Below, piece by piece: positions 53,401 to 64,000 of a stretch of DNA of 64,000 nucleotides (positions are counted from its first letter, which is position 1; every line of letters begins with the position of its first letter). The position numbers were made by a program, and so were the translations under genes. Location of the stretch: the NCBI RefSeq assembly GCF_947623445.1, contig NC_135248.1, positions 3,472,977-3,536,976 of the forward strand, written 5' to 3'. The stretch comes from Clavelina lepadiformis. Its lineage: Eukaryota; Chordata; Ascidiacea; Aplousobranchia; Clavelinidae. Below the pieces are notes generated by a model. It saw nothing but the letters and a program-made list of their open reading frames with translations, did no database searches and was not told where the DNA came from.

Positions 53401-55074
53401 TTCAAACCTCTATATCAATCGGAATCCGACACAAAACTGCAGGGAACCAATTTGTTCCCATGCATTTTACCCTTTTAGTCCGAAAACCCTACTGTCTGAC
53501 TCTAACACAGAAGTTTCAGTAAAGATGTGCTAAATCAACAGAAAAAAAATCCAATAAACCGGATTGCGAAGTGTGGAGTGAAAAATATTGGTTGTGAAGG
53601 TAAAGTTTTGTGCGTTTGTCTTAGATGACAAAAGCAATTGTCTACGCAAAATGAAAGCAGCAGCTTCGTTCCTAAGCTTGCTCTAGTAGGCTTGAGTGTT
53701 AAGTACAGTAGGCCTACAGCCACAGTTAAGCAGTACGGCTTAAAATTCACTACGACAAATTTTACCCTTTTTTTGTTTTCATTCCGATTATTCTGATACC
53801 TCACTGAATCGACATTTTATGATGACACAAAGTGGTCTGAATTAACAAGGTCTGGTTTTAAATTGCAATTATTAATGCAGGGGTTCTCAACCAGGGGTGC
53901 TTGCTTAAGTGAGATAAAATTTCAGGGAGTGCCAAAGATAGGAAAAGGCAATTATTTGCACCTCAAAGTGAATAATTTTTGTTAGCTGAAAGCTATATTT
54001 CATGGATTCAAGGGGTGTGACAACACATCAACAGTTTTCTAGAGGTGTGAAGAATACATAAGGTTGGGAACCCATTGATGCGTATCTGCTTGGAACTCAC
54101 TATCATCCTCATACTCATTTGTAAACCAAAAACTAAACTGAGGTCACTGGTTTTAAACCACAGAACTGAATATGTGTTCTGTACGATAGAAAGTGTCTCA
54201 CAACCAACTCCAAATACAAATCGACCTGCATCCATCACCCACACCAACCTTACAGCTGCACCTGTTAAATGTTAAAAAAAAGTACACTTAGTCAACAAAT
54301 GATTCAAGTGCAGAAGTTCTAAAGTCAACCTATATCATTTAGAGATAAATATGCACAATTGCACAGAGCTCCTGAGCACAAACCACTTTTCATAAAATCT
54401 AAGGAACTATTTGACGACCAGTAATTAAAACATATTAAAAAATGTGCCAAATCTAATACACTTCATTTTGTACCTAAGGCAAAAATACAATGTCCAGCCA
54501 AGACAAGTCCTGCAAAAATAATACCACCCAACCTTACACCAATGTAACGATCTATTAGATATCCTCCAACCAAGCACATGATCATATTTGGCCAAGAATA
54601 CCTGGAAAGAGAACTATCATTTGCAGCGTAATCAGTGTTTCACAGAGTTTTCAAGGCTTTACTTATGTTCATTGCTATATAGCACACACAGTTTTCTCTA
54701 ATAAACATTGAGCAAATACAACCATTATAATTGCATTACATTATTTCTAAATTTTTGTACCAAGAATAAAACCCCATAAAAGTTGCTTCATCGATATTGA
54801 GTTTTTCCACTATTTGGTCGTGTAATGCTGCTGGTGTGTCAGTGCAGAAACCTGGACCTGCAAACAATCAACTGTTTAAAAATAATTGAAGGTTGTCTGG
54901 AAATTCACAATTTAACAAAATCTTACCAAAGCTTAAAAAAGACATCAAAGTAAGTATAACCATGCGATGAGCAAATCTTGTTGGATCACAAATTCCACAT
55001 TTTCTGTTTTCTACTGTCACCAGAATCTCCTCACTGTCTTTTGAAAGCAGGTATTTTGTTTCTTCTTCTTTCAT
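50488..55074 (-). CDS. MFSD1: MFSD1-like transporter, paralogue C
   Basis: Exons, 5' to 3': 54927-55074, 54761-54857, 54474-54601, 54101-54261, 53126-53222, 52487-52694, 52272-52328, 51910-52066, 51524-51621, 51230-51342, 50853-50955, 50488-50533. Predicted 470 aa; without exon 12 the stop would be at 50849 (456 aa). Exon lengths equal those of gene B throughout. The N-terminus has an ETKYLL dileucine signal. TM4 keeps glutamate in GVGCETL. The loop after TM6 reads AYLDKRAEKLTNREKHDG. Exon 12 encodes DNESVISDSATKED, close to gene B. B and C share similarity in introns and flanks, so they stem from a duplication of about 8 kb. Family role: 12-helix lysosomal dipeptide transporter, inferred. 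Confidence 0.9.
53384..53854. mobile_element. pogo/Tigger-like miniature element in gene C intron
   Basis: The left end (CAGTCAGGCCTCATTAATTC) and the reverse complement of the right end (CAGACCTTGTTAATTCAG) are similar imperfect inverted repeats of the type seen in pogo-like elements, with TA just outside the left end. No transposase frame. Absent from the matching intron of gene B. Confidence 0.5.
53878..54073. mobile_element. hAT-like miniature element in gene C intron
   Basis: Ends GGGGTTCTCAACC and (reverse complement) GGGTTCCCAACC form a near-perfect inverted pair typical of hAT-Charlie-type elements. The target duplication is not clear, so the borders may be off by a few bases. Confidence 0.5.
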
Positions 55075-56583
55075 TTTAAGTAGCTAAACAGGAGACCTAC
55101 AATCCAATAACACTCAAATTCGAAGTTTATTCAAACATGAAGTGTTGTTTATTTCGAGTCTCTTTCACTTTTGCACTCTTATACAAAAAGTTCCAACTTT
55201 GAAAAAAATTCTTATGTTAATATGATACCACCACCACACCTAATGACAATGTCATCATAATAACATTACACTAATTCTGAGAAGATTGAAAGAATGACAG
55301 AAACTGAAGAATTGGCAGCCATCTCACTTTAATCTTTGTAGTTAAATATATACCTAGTTATTAAAACAATGCTTATAATTGGCAGTGTTCACCAAAAGTA
55401 GATCCTCTCCAAAGTACAGCCATCATATTTGATGAGTGACAAAATCTTTGAGTTAGTGTAGTAAAAGTTTTCTGACCTCTGGTCTACACTTAATAATAGA
55501 AATCATTGTCGTTCTTTTGCAAATGTCTGGGCATCAGATTGTGAATATTTCACTCAGGAAAGTAGTATTGAGTAGTGTATGAAAATTTTACATTGCAAAG
55601 AAAAACATTAAAATAATATGACATGTTTTTATTTACATTACGTTAAAATGAATTTAAATGAGTCGTCGGTTTTCATTGTTATATATTTATTAAACATACG
55701 ACAACCAAACAATGTGTAAACCAAACACTATACCTTTAAAAGGGCATATTCAAATATTAGACTTGATTAGACTGGGCCATGCTTAATTGTTTCTAGCAGA
55801 GAAAAGTGCAAAATCAAAAGATACCCCATATCTTAAGGGCAAAAAGCATTAACTGATGTGACTGAATGACTATAAAACCATAGGCTATTGAAGCGTTTGA
55901 TATCTATAATAGCCATGTATTGAAGCGTTTCATATCTATAACAAGGTCTTGGAAACTGTAAACAAACTTGCTGGTGTTAGGCCCATCAGGCGCTATTACA
56001 CCGGCATATACCATCAGCATGAGGCAAAATTTGTTCCTATTCTTGCGCAAGTATGCCTACCGCACAGCATTATGTGAAAGGTTGCCACTGTTTAACGCGA
56101 AAAAAATTGTGCGTTGAAAGCTCTTTTTCACAGTTTCTTGTTAATCTAACTTAAATGTAAGTATGTTATAACGTAGTAACCTAAACCTAATCTAAATCTA
56201 CCAAAACTAACCTAACCTTTCTTTAACAACGGGCTGAGTGACCTAAATACGGTGAATTAGTCACTCTTTATGCAGCTTTACAAAAGATGTTTCGCACTTA
56301 TCAGTCAATATTGGCGCCTGAAAAACCTTTATAACTAACCTGTTGTTTACTAACTTAGCTCATTGGTTCTTTTTTTCGGGAAAGTACCAGACTAAAAACC
56401 GAATTTGGTTTTGAATGATGAATGAGATGCAATAACTGTTGTGAGGTGGGTTTGGCCCCAACCCCACAGAAATTCTTAGCCCAGTCCATTTACTTTTCAA
56501 ACCCAGATCGTTTTGTTTTTAAGCCCAACCTTAGAAATGTGAAAATTAAGTTATTATAATAATGAATGATTACTTTTGGGTTT

Positions 56584-56784
56584 GGTGGCCGTGCTGATGC
56601 TAACAACTTTTTCACATTCTCTTATTGGTCCGTAATGCACGTTTTAGCCTTCGAGGCCTTGTCACATTGGACGGTCCAATTTGTGGAAATTATTGTCAAT
56701 AACTACTAATATGTTTGCAACCTCCTGCGTCAGCACAAATTTTTCGTTCTCCACATTGAAGACGAAAAATAAAATGAATGAAAG
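56584..56784. repeat. Dispersed repeat, member 2 of inverted pair
   Basis: Similar in opposite orientation to 47400-47595. Near-matching inverted motifs GTGCTGATGC and GCGTCAGCAC lie near its ends. It is outside the part shared by the B and C flanks, so it is a separate insertion. Confidence 0.55.
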
Positions 56785-57862
56785 AATGTGGTGGTTACTG
56801 GTTTTTTATACACACTCAGTAACTACCAGCATACTTATGGAAAATTAATATATTGCAATCTGACACTTAAGAACGATTAGAAGGTTGCGAATTCTGTCTA
56901 GAAATTCCTAAACTTCAGTTGAATGGTTTATATGAATTTTAAACACTGAGAGTCTGATTAATATCGGTTTTAATATTCTTCATTATTACTTCACATAAAC
57001 ACTAAAAATTACAATAATTTTATTATTATATAAAAAGGGTTTAAAGAACTAATTAGCGATCAAAGCGCATCACTCTACATTTTGTTTTGATTTAAAAGAA
57101 TTGTTCACAGAGTTGTTACGATCTATATCTTCTCATTCATTGAACCTAAAAACTCTTACTGTATACTGAAGAAAATAATACTAAACAAATACTGAAACCA
57201 ATCTAGTTTAATTAATAAAAACATAGCATGCAACGATGCATCTATACGCTGAAGGAGATAATAAAGAAATAGAATTCCAACTTGAGGCGCGTTTCGTTTA
57301 TCAATGACAGGAAATGACTTGGACTTTTAGACTCGAAGTTTTACGGTCAGGTGATAATTTCAATTTAGAAATTTTCAATAAAAGGAAACAAATGTCAATC
57401 AACATGGTCTATTTTTATGTTAAGATTGTTGTTAATACGAGGTCAATCGTGCAGTTAAACATTTTTATCAATTAAGTTTTCAATCCCATAGGGGTTTCAA
57501 ATTCGGCAAGCTCATAATGCAATGTAAATAACATGTTTACAAAATTAAGATGACAAGTATGAAGTTATCATGGCGCAATAAGTTCAAAAGTGCAATGTAG
57601 ATAGCATGTTAACGGAACTGATTGTCAATCAACTATTCTTCGATAAGTTTGCAATTATACCGTGAACTGAGATTGAATTTATGGCAAGTACGACGTTATG
57701 TAGTAGCGCGGTAAATATCAGAAATATAATTATAACGACACAACTTGGAAGACAATGGAAACAGTGTCTTCCAAATGAGTGCAACTCCATACGAGTTAGT
57801 GAGTTCGTAGTGCCGTCATGCGGTGGATTTTGGACCGAGTTGAATTAAATGAATCAAATTTT

Positions 57863-58056
57863 ACAAGCTAAGAACAACAGCTAGTAGTAGTTGGCATACA
57901 AGTTAGGAACAAAAGCTGGTAGTAGTTGGCATACACACTAGGAACAGCAGCTGATAGTAGTTGTCATACAAGTTAGGAACAACAGCTGGTAGTAGTTGGC
58001 ATACAAGCTAGGAACAACAGCTAGTAGTAGTTGACATACAAGCTAGGAACAAAAGC
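57863..58056. repeat. 35-bp tandem repeat, about 5.5 units
   Basis: Unit ACAAGCTAGGAACAACAGCT then AGTAGTAGTTGACAT, with few substitutions. Unrelated to the 37-bp minisatellite. Not coding. Confidence 0.85.
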
Positions 58057-59041
58057 CACAAGACATGTATGAGTATGAAGTACAGTATCTTACCGGTCGA
58101 TCAGTTCAGTAAGTTTTACCATCTTCTTTCACTATTGCCACTCATAATATGGTGCCTGTATGTCTGCCACTCAGGACTAAAACTTTTTGAAGTCTAGCTG
58201 AAACAACTTTACTTCCAAATTACTTACGTTTAGATATCTAAACAAGGTTACAAAGTAGGATTGCCTGTTGTGCTACTAGATATCTTTGAACAGAAAGCAA
58301 AGAACAACTGAATGTGAATTGTGTCTTTTATTTAAAATTCAAATTTATGGGCATTAGAAAATGCATGCACTATTTACAGACGTGGGCAATTTTTGCACAA
58401 ATTTAAGGCTAATTGAATGGTCAATACACCGTGGACCTTTAAACAAACTTGTTTACAAAAAAAGCAACACAACATTTCTTATCTAGGTACATATTCCTTC
58501 TCAAAAAGTACATGGTTTTCAGGTAAAAAGAATTGTTTGCTAAGCTATTACTTTGAGAAGATTGTAAGAAAGTAAAAATAACACATCTGTCTATTTCGTA
58601 GCTATTACAAAATGTGTATGTCGACAACTACACCAAAATTATGTTCTTTTCCTCTGCTATAAACAAGTAGCCTAATTATTGGTAAATGCATTTGTTATAA
58701 TACACAATCAAAGAAAACAAGTAGGCTAGACAAAAAAATTTCACATGGTTTGTTGTTCAATGCAAAAGTATAATAAGAAAAGTTTTACATATCTAATCAA
58801 ACATCTTCATTGCAATTAGTATTCATAGTTTTCAATAAAACATTGTAAAAAATTGCAAATAAAAGAAATTTCACCAATAAAACTGCCGATTTGTAACACC
58901 ATTTTGCATAATAATTATATTGCTAAAAAAACCATTTTCAAAGACAATCGGTTGGCAATCAAACATTACAAAACTGTCCAAAAAAGTAGCATTTTGAAGC
59001 TTATTTACATAATTGACTGCCAGCCGAAAAAACCTATGAAT

Positions 59042-59121
59042 TCAGTTACAAGCAAAGATTGAGTCATCATACGCCTGTCCATCGCTGTAACCAATTTCCT
59101 CCTCTGCTTCATCATGCACGC
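59042..59121 (-). CDS. Orphan candidate terminal exon with acidic tail
   Basis: After a usable acceptor (CTTATAG at 59122-59128) one frame is open to a TGA at 59042 and reads VHDEAEEEIGYSDGQAYDDS then five more residues. The acidic, serine-containing tail recalls exon 12 of genes B and C, and it lies downstream of gene D on the same strand. But it needs an incoming phase 1, while the conserved exon 11 donor of gene D gives phase 2, so an extra exon would be needed. It may belong to D or to nothing. Confidence 0.35.
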
Positions 59122-59532
59122 CTATAAGTTAATGTCTTAGTTTTAGCATGAATTCATTGAGTTATGAAGTGCAACAAACAACAGAAAAGTAATTTGTTTT
59201 ATGTTATAAGCATTAGTAATATACTAATATGTAGTTTAACCACAGGCGCCATCTTGCCTGGCACACCCAGGCTATGGCCATGCACTGCTTTGGCATAGTG
59301 TTGGTATTATAATATGCACAAAACTGCTAAAGACATTCTTTCAAACGTGAAGTCTTAGATTTTTAGAAATCAACTATGTTATCCACAATGTGTCAAATTT
59401 TCTCTGTAATCTAAAATTTGATTTATTTAAAATTAGGGTGTTATTTTTTCTGAAGTAATGCTACTTGGACCGGCTATACAAGCTGGGAACACAGTCAGCT
59501 GGAATGGCTATACTGTATAACTACCAATAAGC

Positions 59533-59948
59533 TAGGGTTACCATATTTTCGTGGCCTAAAATCCGGACACCCTTTAGTGCCCACTAGCGGTTTTTAAAAA
59601 TGAGGTATGAACACATTGTCTGTCAATATGACGTCACACTAGCAATGCTTTGCCTATCCATTGTATACCGGAGTGGATTTTTGAACATAGTGTCGTGAAT
59701 TCACTAGGCTATTGGGCTATTTCTGATTTGATCTCTAGGCTAGGCCGCTAGGGTCTAGGTCAGACTCGTCGCGTGCCACGTGTTGGACACCTCTGATTTA
59801 CAGGATTATTCCCGCAATTCTAATTCCCCCAAAACGCCCATCATAAAATTCCGGACATTTGAGCATTTTTTTAAATTCCTCCCGGACGCAAAATTTAACC
59901 CTACATTCCGGACATGTCCGGAATTTTCCGGACGGTATGGCAACCCTA
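59533..59948. mobile_element. Non-autonomous hAT element with 8-bp target duplication
   Basis: Inverted ends TAGGGTTACCATA and TAGGGTTGCCATA, flanked by a perfect 8-bp direct repeat, CAATAAGC, at 59525-59532 and 59949-59956. The interior is rich in TCCGGAC motifs. 416 bp, no transposase. An open frame at 59780-59986 runs across it and is not a gene. Confidence 0.85.
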
Positions 59949-60674
59949 CAATAAGCCCTACTTTTGAGATTGTTCACGAACGATAGATATTTTTAGTTCA
60001 AGTTGGTGCATAAATTTTTCAGTTTTAGACTTTCAGTGGGTCACAGTTGTGTTTGAAATAAAAAAATGTGCACAAAATTTTCATGTCAAAGACAACCGAT
60101 TTATTTATGGCTGTGAGCCTGCGACCTAAATTTCAGATTGTCAAAGTATTCGGTGAAGAATCCTCTCTAGTTTTCTATATCAACCTATAGAATGTGTAAC
60201 ATTTTTACAGTTATGTTTATTAGGCTATGTCATTAAAATGTACCATTGAGAGTAATTATACAAGTACAGCAACTCTTTAAACTCTGCAAACATATTTTCA
60301 CTCGCTCTGCTTTAAACACAAAGTTTCGTTTCGTGATGACGTCATGCCGCAGGCCCTGTTATTTTGCCAAGCTGGCGCTAATGTACTTGGCTATATCATT
60401 TTTATGATACAATCTGGCGTCTAAAATAAAAGACTCCCTAGTAAACCACCAAGAAATTTAGCAAACAATGCATTTTAAGCTCTACAGAACTTTAACTATT
60501 TGTTGCTAAAGTTTCATACAATCAATAAAGCAAAATAAAATATACAAAAATAAACATTTGTAATTAACTGTACCCCGGTCTACCCAAGCTAGTTGCTTGC
60601 AAACAACATCAATTTTGCTTGGTTAGAATGCATCAACATTTTTCTGCAAATTAACCATATTGTAGGCAAAAAGT

Positions 60675-60680
60675 TTTATT
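60675..60680 (-). terminator. Possible poly(A) signal of transporter D
   Basis: AATAAA on the minus strand about 53 bases past the exon 11 stop of gene D. It would suit a transcript that ends without a further exon. Confidence 0.35.
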
Positions 60681-60732
60681 TAACATAAGTATAATGATGT
60701 CACACAATGCAACAATGACATACCAACATAAC

Positions 60733-63700
60733 TCACCCAACATTATTCAATCTATTTGAAAATCTTTCTTTTTTGGAGATATTTAACCTGCTACATGTTA
60801 CCATGTTGACAATGTCGAGTAGGACAATGAGCATCACAGCAACTAGAAGGAAAAGCAGGTGTTATTTTTTTATAACGTGTCATTAGACTCTGTAAGATCG
60901 TGAAAAAGTTTAAAGTAAATTTAACTCATAAAATGATACTTTTAGATGCTATACGAGTATATCATTTTAGATTTGCAGAGGTTGTTTTAGTTGATGTAAA
61001 TGTAGCAAAAAGACTTAAAAAAATGTATGTATTTCCAGAGGCTTCATTTTTATGCAGAACATTTTGTTTATGATGCAAATCAAACATTACATAGGCTACT
61101 ACTTTTCCACTTGTTTACTGTGATAAACGTATAATTACCAGCAATCCCAACATAGAAAAGTATTTGCACCACAAAAAAGGCATTGAAAGCCAAAATGATA
61201 CCGGAAATTTCAGTCACGACGGCAATGCCCAGAGCTTTCATTGCCTGCATGCTGAGTTATAAGCAAGAAAAATAAATTGTAAATATGATATAAACACAGT
61301 CCAATATAAAACTGAAAGTCATGAAGGTACATTGAATATTTTGAAGCAATATAAAGAAACATTGAGTTACTTACAGGCCATATGCTGTCGATAACTTATG
61401 GGTAGGAATCATGAAAGCTACTATTGAAGACAAAGGGGAAATTAACAGTGAGTAGGAAAATGAGATCATTGCCTGAAAAAACATTACCTAATCATTAATT
61501 AATTATCATACTTTATACTTAAAGTACGTATTTAATGTTACAAAAATGGTATAATGTAGCACCTTGTGAACTCTTTCCACTGAATTTTAAGACATGCAAA
61601 TATAAGTAATGAACTGTTCTTTCTTTAAATAAAATTAATTTTTTGCTTTAGAATCAATGCATATATTCTTATTACTGTTTCCAGGGAGTTTAAAGCCTAC
61701 TAATATACTGTAGAAACGTGACAGTTTTATACCGTTCCCATCCAAGGGCTAATTAGTGTGAAGTTCAACACTAGAGAACCAAATAAGGCAAAAACCATTG
61801 CGAAATCAAGCCAAAGTAGATGATATCCCGTGACATCTACAAGATATCCAAGAAAAGGAGCCATTGCAGCAGCTATGTAAAATGGGTGACTGCAAACACA
61901 AACATGTGATTAAGTTGAAAAAGTTGATCTTAAAAGTAAATACTTTACACTTGAAAGGGGCAGCAATTTTAGTTTATATATATCCTACACGTAAACACGA
62001 ATTAAACACTGTTTCGTACAACAGCTAGAATTACATTGTAACCATAGATTTTTAACACCTACGGTTGGATTTGCTTAATTAGAAATTGGGCGGCACTCTT
62101 TGCTTCTGCACTGGGCGGTAAAAGCCCAGGCTACACCAATGAATACTACAAACACGTATTATCTTAAATAAAAACAAAAGAGCAGCCAAACCACATTTTT
62201 GTTTTTACGGTGAACACAACATTGAGCAAACGTAGACAAATATAATACAAATTGCTATCATGTTACGCATCGGATGCTTTTTTAAATACATGGTATGACC
62301 ATACCTGTTTGAAAAATTTGAAAACGGGGGCAGCACTCCCAATGTATCATATTCACAGTATGCTCCAAGCCTAAAACATACAAAAAACCATAATGTTATT
62401 ATAATTTCGCTAGAAGTCATTGTTTCAGAATTTTTTCCATCAAAACGCCATATATAACAAAATTTGACTTCAACAGTTAGACCCAGCTACTTACACTCCG
62501 ACTAAAGCAGGAGCTGCAATTGACACAACAACCACAAGACTTATGAGGTTAATTAGCCAAATTTCAAGTGGGTAGTAGAATATGTCAGATAAATGAATTG
62601 CACTTTTGTCATGTGTTTCACGATTTGTCAGGTTTTCAGCTCTTAAGTCAAGAGAAGCCAGCACCATTGCACAAATAAGCGAAAGGACACAAGGGAAAGA
62701 TGCTACAAAGATAAACTAATTTGTTGAGTTATTAATACATACAAATAAAAAACATAAAGAAATTTAAAAATTAATTCATACGAAATATTTTTTTAATAAA
62801 TTGCGTTGAAAAACCAAAGTTTTAAAAATGTAATATCACACCTAATCAATTCAAACGTAATATTTAAAAAAAAAAACAAGTTGTAAATTTTGTTATCATA
62901 TATACTCTGTATGTTTAGAAAATTAGCAGCAACAATCAAGCAAAATTGAGTCAGAACTAACATTGGCTAAAAATGTTTTTATACAGCTCAAATATTTAAG
63001 TTTAAAACAAAACTACTTTTAGAAACTAACCAATCCAAAGAGTGTATCCAAGAGCTTCACCAGCATACAAGCTCCCCAAAGCATTGTATGTTGGCAGTAG
63101 GACGTTAAAACTTATAATTTCTGCCTGGGTACATAGTAATGGTTAAAAAGTGGACAGACAGCTGATTTATTTTATGAAATATATGATGTATATATATATG
63201 GTATAATGTATAAAATATTTTAAAAGTAACAAACACATTTATCACCACTAGATTGAATAAAGAAATTCGTTCGTGAAAATAAAGAAATTGTTAAATAAGT
63301 TTAAAATAGTGTTATAACGTTTGTGCATTTACAAGTACTCACTATCATCGAGACACTAAATTGGAAGCCAAGTACTGAATTAAGATAACTATCTTTAAAC
63401 CACACAACTGCATATGTGTTTAATACTGCTGAGAGTGTCTCACACCCAGCACCAAAAACAAATCGACCGGCATTCATCAGCCACATAACTCTTAGATATC
63501 CACCTGGATGATCAAAATTTGTAATAAGCAAGAAGTAATCACATTTTAAAAACAATTTTTTTGAAAAGGAGGTATTTTGTCAACAAAGATTTAAGTTGCT
63601 CTTACACACCAAAAGTAGCCATTTAAAAGTAAATGCATTCTTTCCACACACCATGCAGTAAAGGCAATACGTTAGCGTTTCTGCAGTGTTATAATTTGCA

Positions 63701-63848
63701 TTTAAAATTTTACATCTTACCAAGTGCCACCATCCACTGTCCCAGAAGCATGACGGTCGACAAAGAAACTGCACCAATTCTTATTCCAATATAACGGTCG
63801 ATTAAAAATCCACCAAGTACACATAAAGCTATATTTGGCCAGGAATAC
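60733..63848 (-). CDS. MFSD1: MFSD1-like transporter, paralogue D (5' end outside window)
   Basis: Exons 3-11, 5' to 3': 63721-63848, 63343-63503, 63031-63124, 62495-62702, 62305-62370, 61733-61889, 61375-61472, 61139-61251, 60733-60842. Exons 1-2 lie beyond 64000; 63849-64000 is intron. The first exon here opens WYSWPN and GGFLIDRYIGIRIG, closer to human MFSD1 than A-C. TM4 keeps glutamate (GAGCETL). Two exons differ in length from the other three copies: exon 5 is 3 nt shorter and exon 7 is 9 nt longer. The sequence is the most divergent of the array, so it is probably the oldest branch. As in its neighbours, a strong donor (GG|GTGAGT) overlaps the TGA stop, so the true C-terminus may be different. 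Confidence 0.88.
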
Positions 63849-64000
63849 CTGTACAAGATGCAAAATTTGCTGTACTATAAATGCCATTGGTCGACTAAAT
63901 AAACCTAGCTTAGAATGGTTTTAGAATAGCTCAATACAATGTTATAAGCTTGCAATACAAAATAGATGATATGTTGTATTAGAAGCTAGACGATAGTAGT

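Larger units (their letters stand above)
55075..59041. other. Long spacer between transporters C and D
   Basis: The first 1.4 kb resembles the upstream flank of gene B. It also contains the second member of the inverted pair (56584-56784) and a 35-bp tandem repeat (57863-58056). No supported gene. Confidence 0.45.

Noticed and set aside
59780..59986. 68-codon open frame
   Set aside because: It lies mostly inside the hAT element 59533-59948 and follows its TCCGGAC repeats.
35964..63848. Operon of the four transporters
   Set aside because: Gaps between the genes are about 2-5 kb, far larger than the near-zero gaps of tunicate operons, and each gene has its own start and end signals.

Overview
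This window looks like nuclear DNA of a small-intron, AT-rich animal. The best guess is a tunicate (ascidian). That rests on base composition, intron sizes mostly of 100-1500 bp, a chordate-type ectodysplasin gene and many short hAT-like elements. The species cannot be named from the sequence alone. All proteins were read by hand from exons with GT..AG borders and consistent phases; no search was run.

Region 1 (1-5.8 kb, + strand) holds a complete 8-exon ectodysplasin-A-like gene. It encodes a type II membrane TNF ligand with a furin-type site, 19 Gly-X-Y triplets broken once, and a C-terminal TNF domain. Region 2 (4436-34667) is a head-to-tail tandem duplication of a 15,116-bp unit (4436-19551 and 19552-34667) in which no difference was seen. 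The break lies in the intron between TNF exons 6 and 7, so the last two ectodysplasin exons are repeated as orphans 15 kb downstream. Each unit also carries a gene I cannot name (9.5-12.3 kb; one in-frame TGA), a possible small minus-strand gene near 15.5 kb, and repeats: a LINE 3' remnant, a hAT element with perfect target-site duplications, an LTR-like end with primer-binding site, a 37-bp minisatellite and nested foldbacks. The perfect identity means either a very recent duplication or an assembly duplication.

Region 3 (35.9-64 kb, - strand) is a tandem array of four paralogous MFSD1-like major facilitator transporters, A to D; D runs off the right edge. They share nearly identical exon lengths. 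B and C form a younger pair whose copied segment includes flanking DNA. A has a Glu-to-Lys change in the TM4 G-x-E-(S/T)-L motif, has lost an ancestral splice acceptor and lacks the acidic residue of the N-terminal dileucine signal. B and C seem to have a short 12th coding exon reached from a donor that overlaps an in-frame stop. Separate transposon insertions in introns of B (piggyBac-like, hAT-like) and C (pogo-like, hAT-like) mark them apart.

The array probably supplies lysosomal or endosomal transporters. Nothing in the sequence links it functionally to the ectodysplasin gene.
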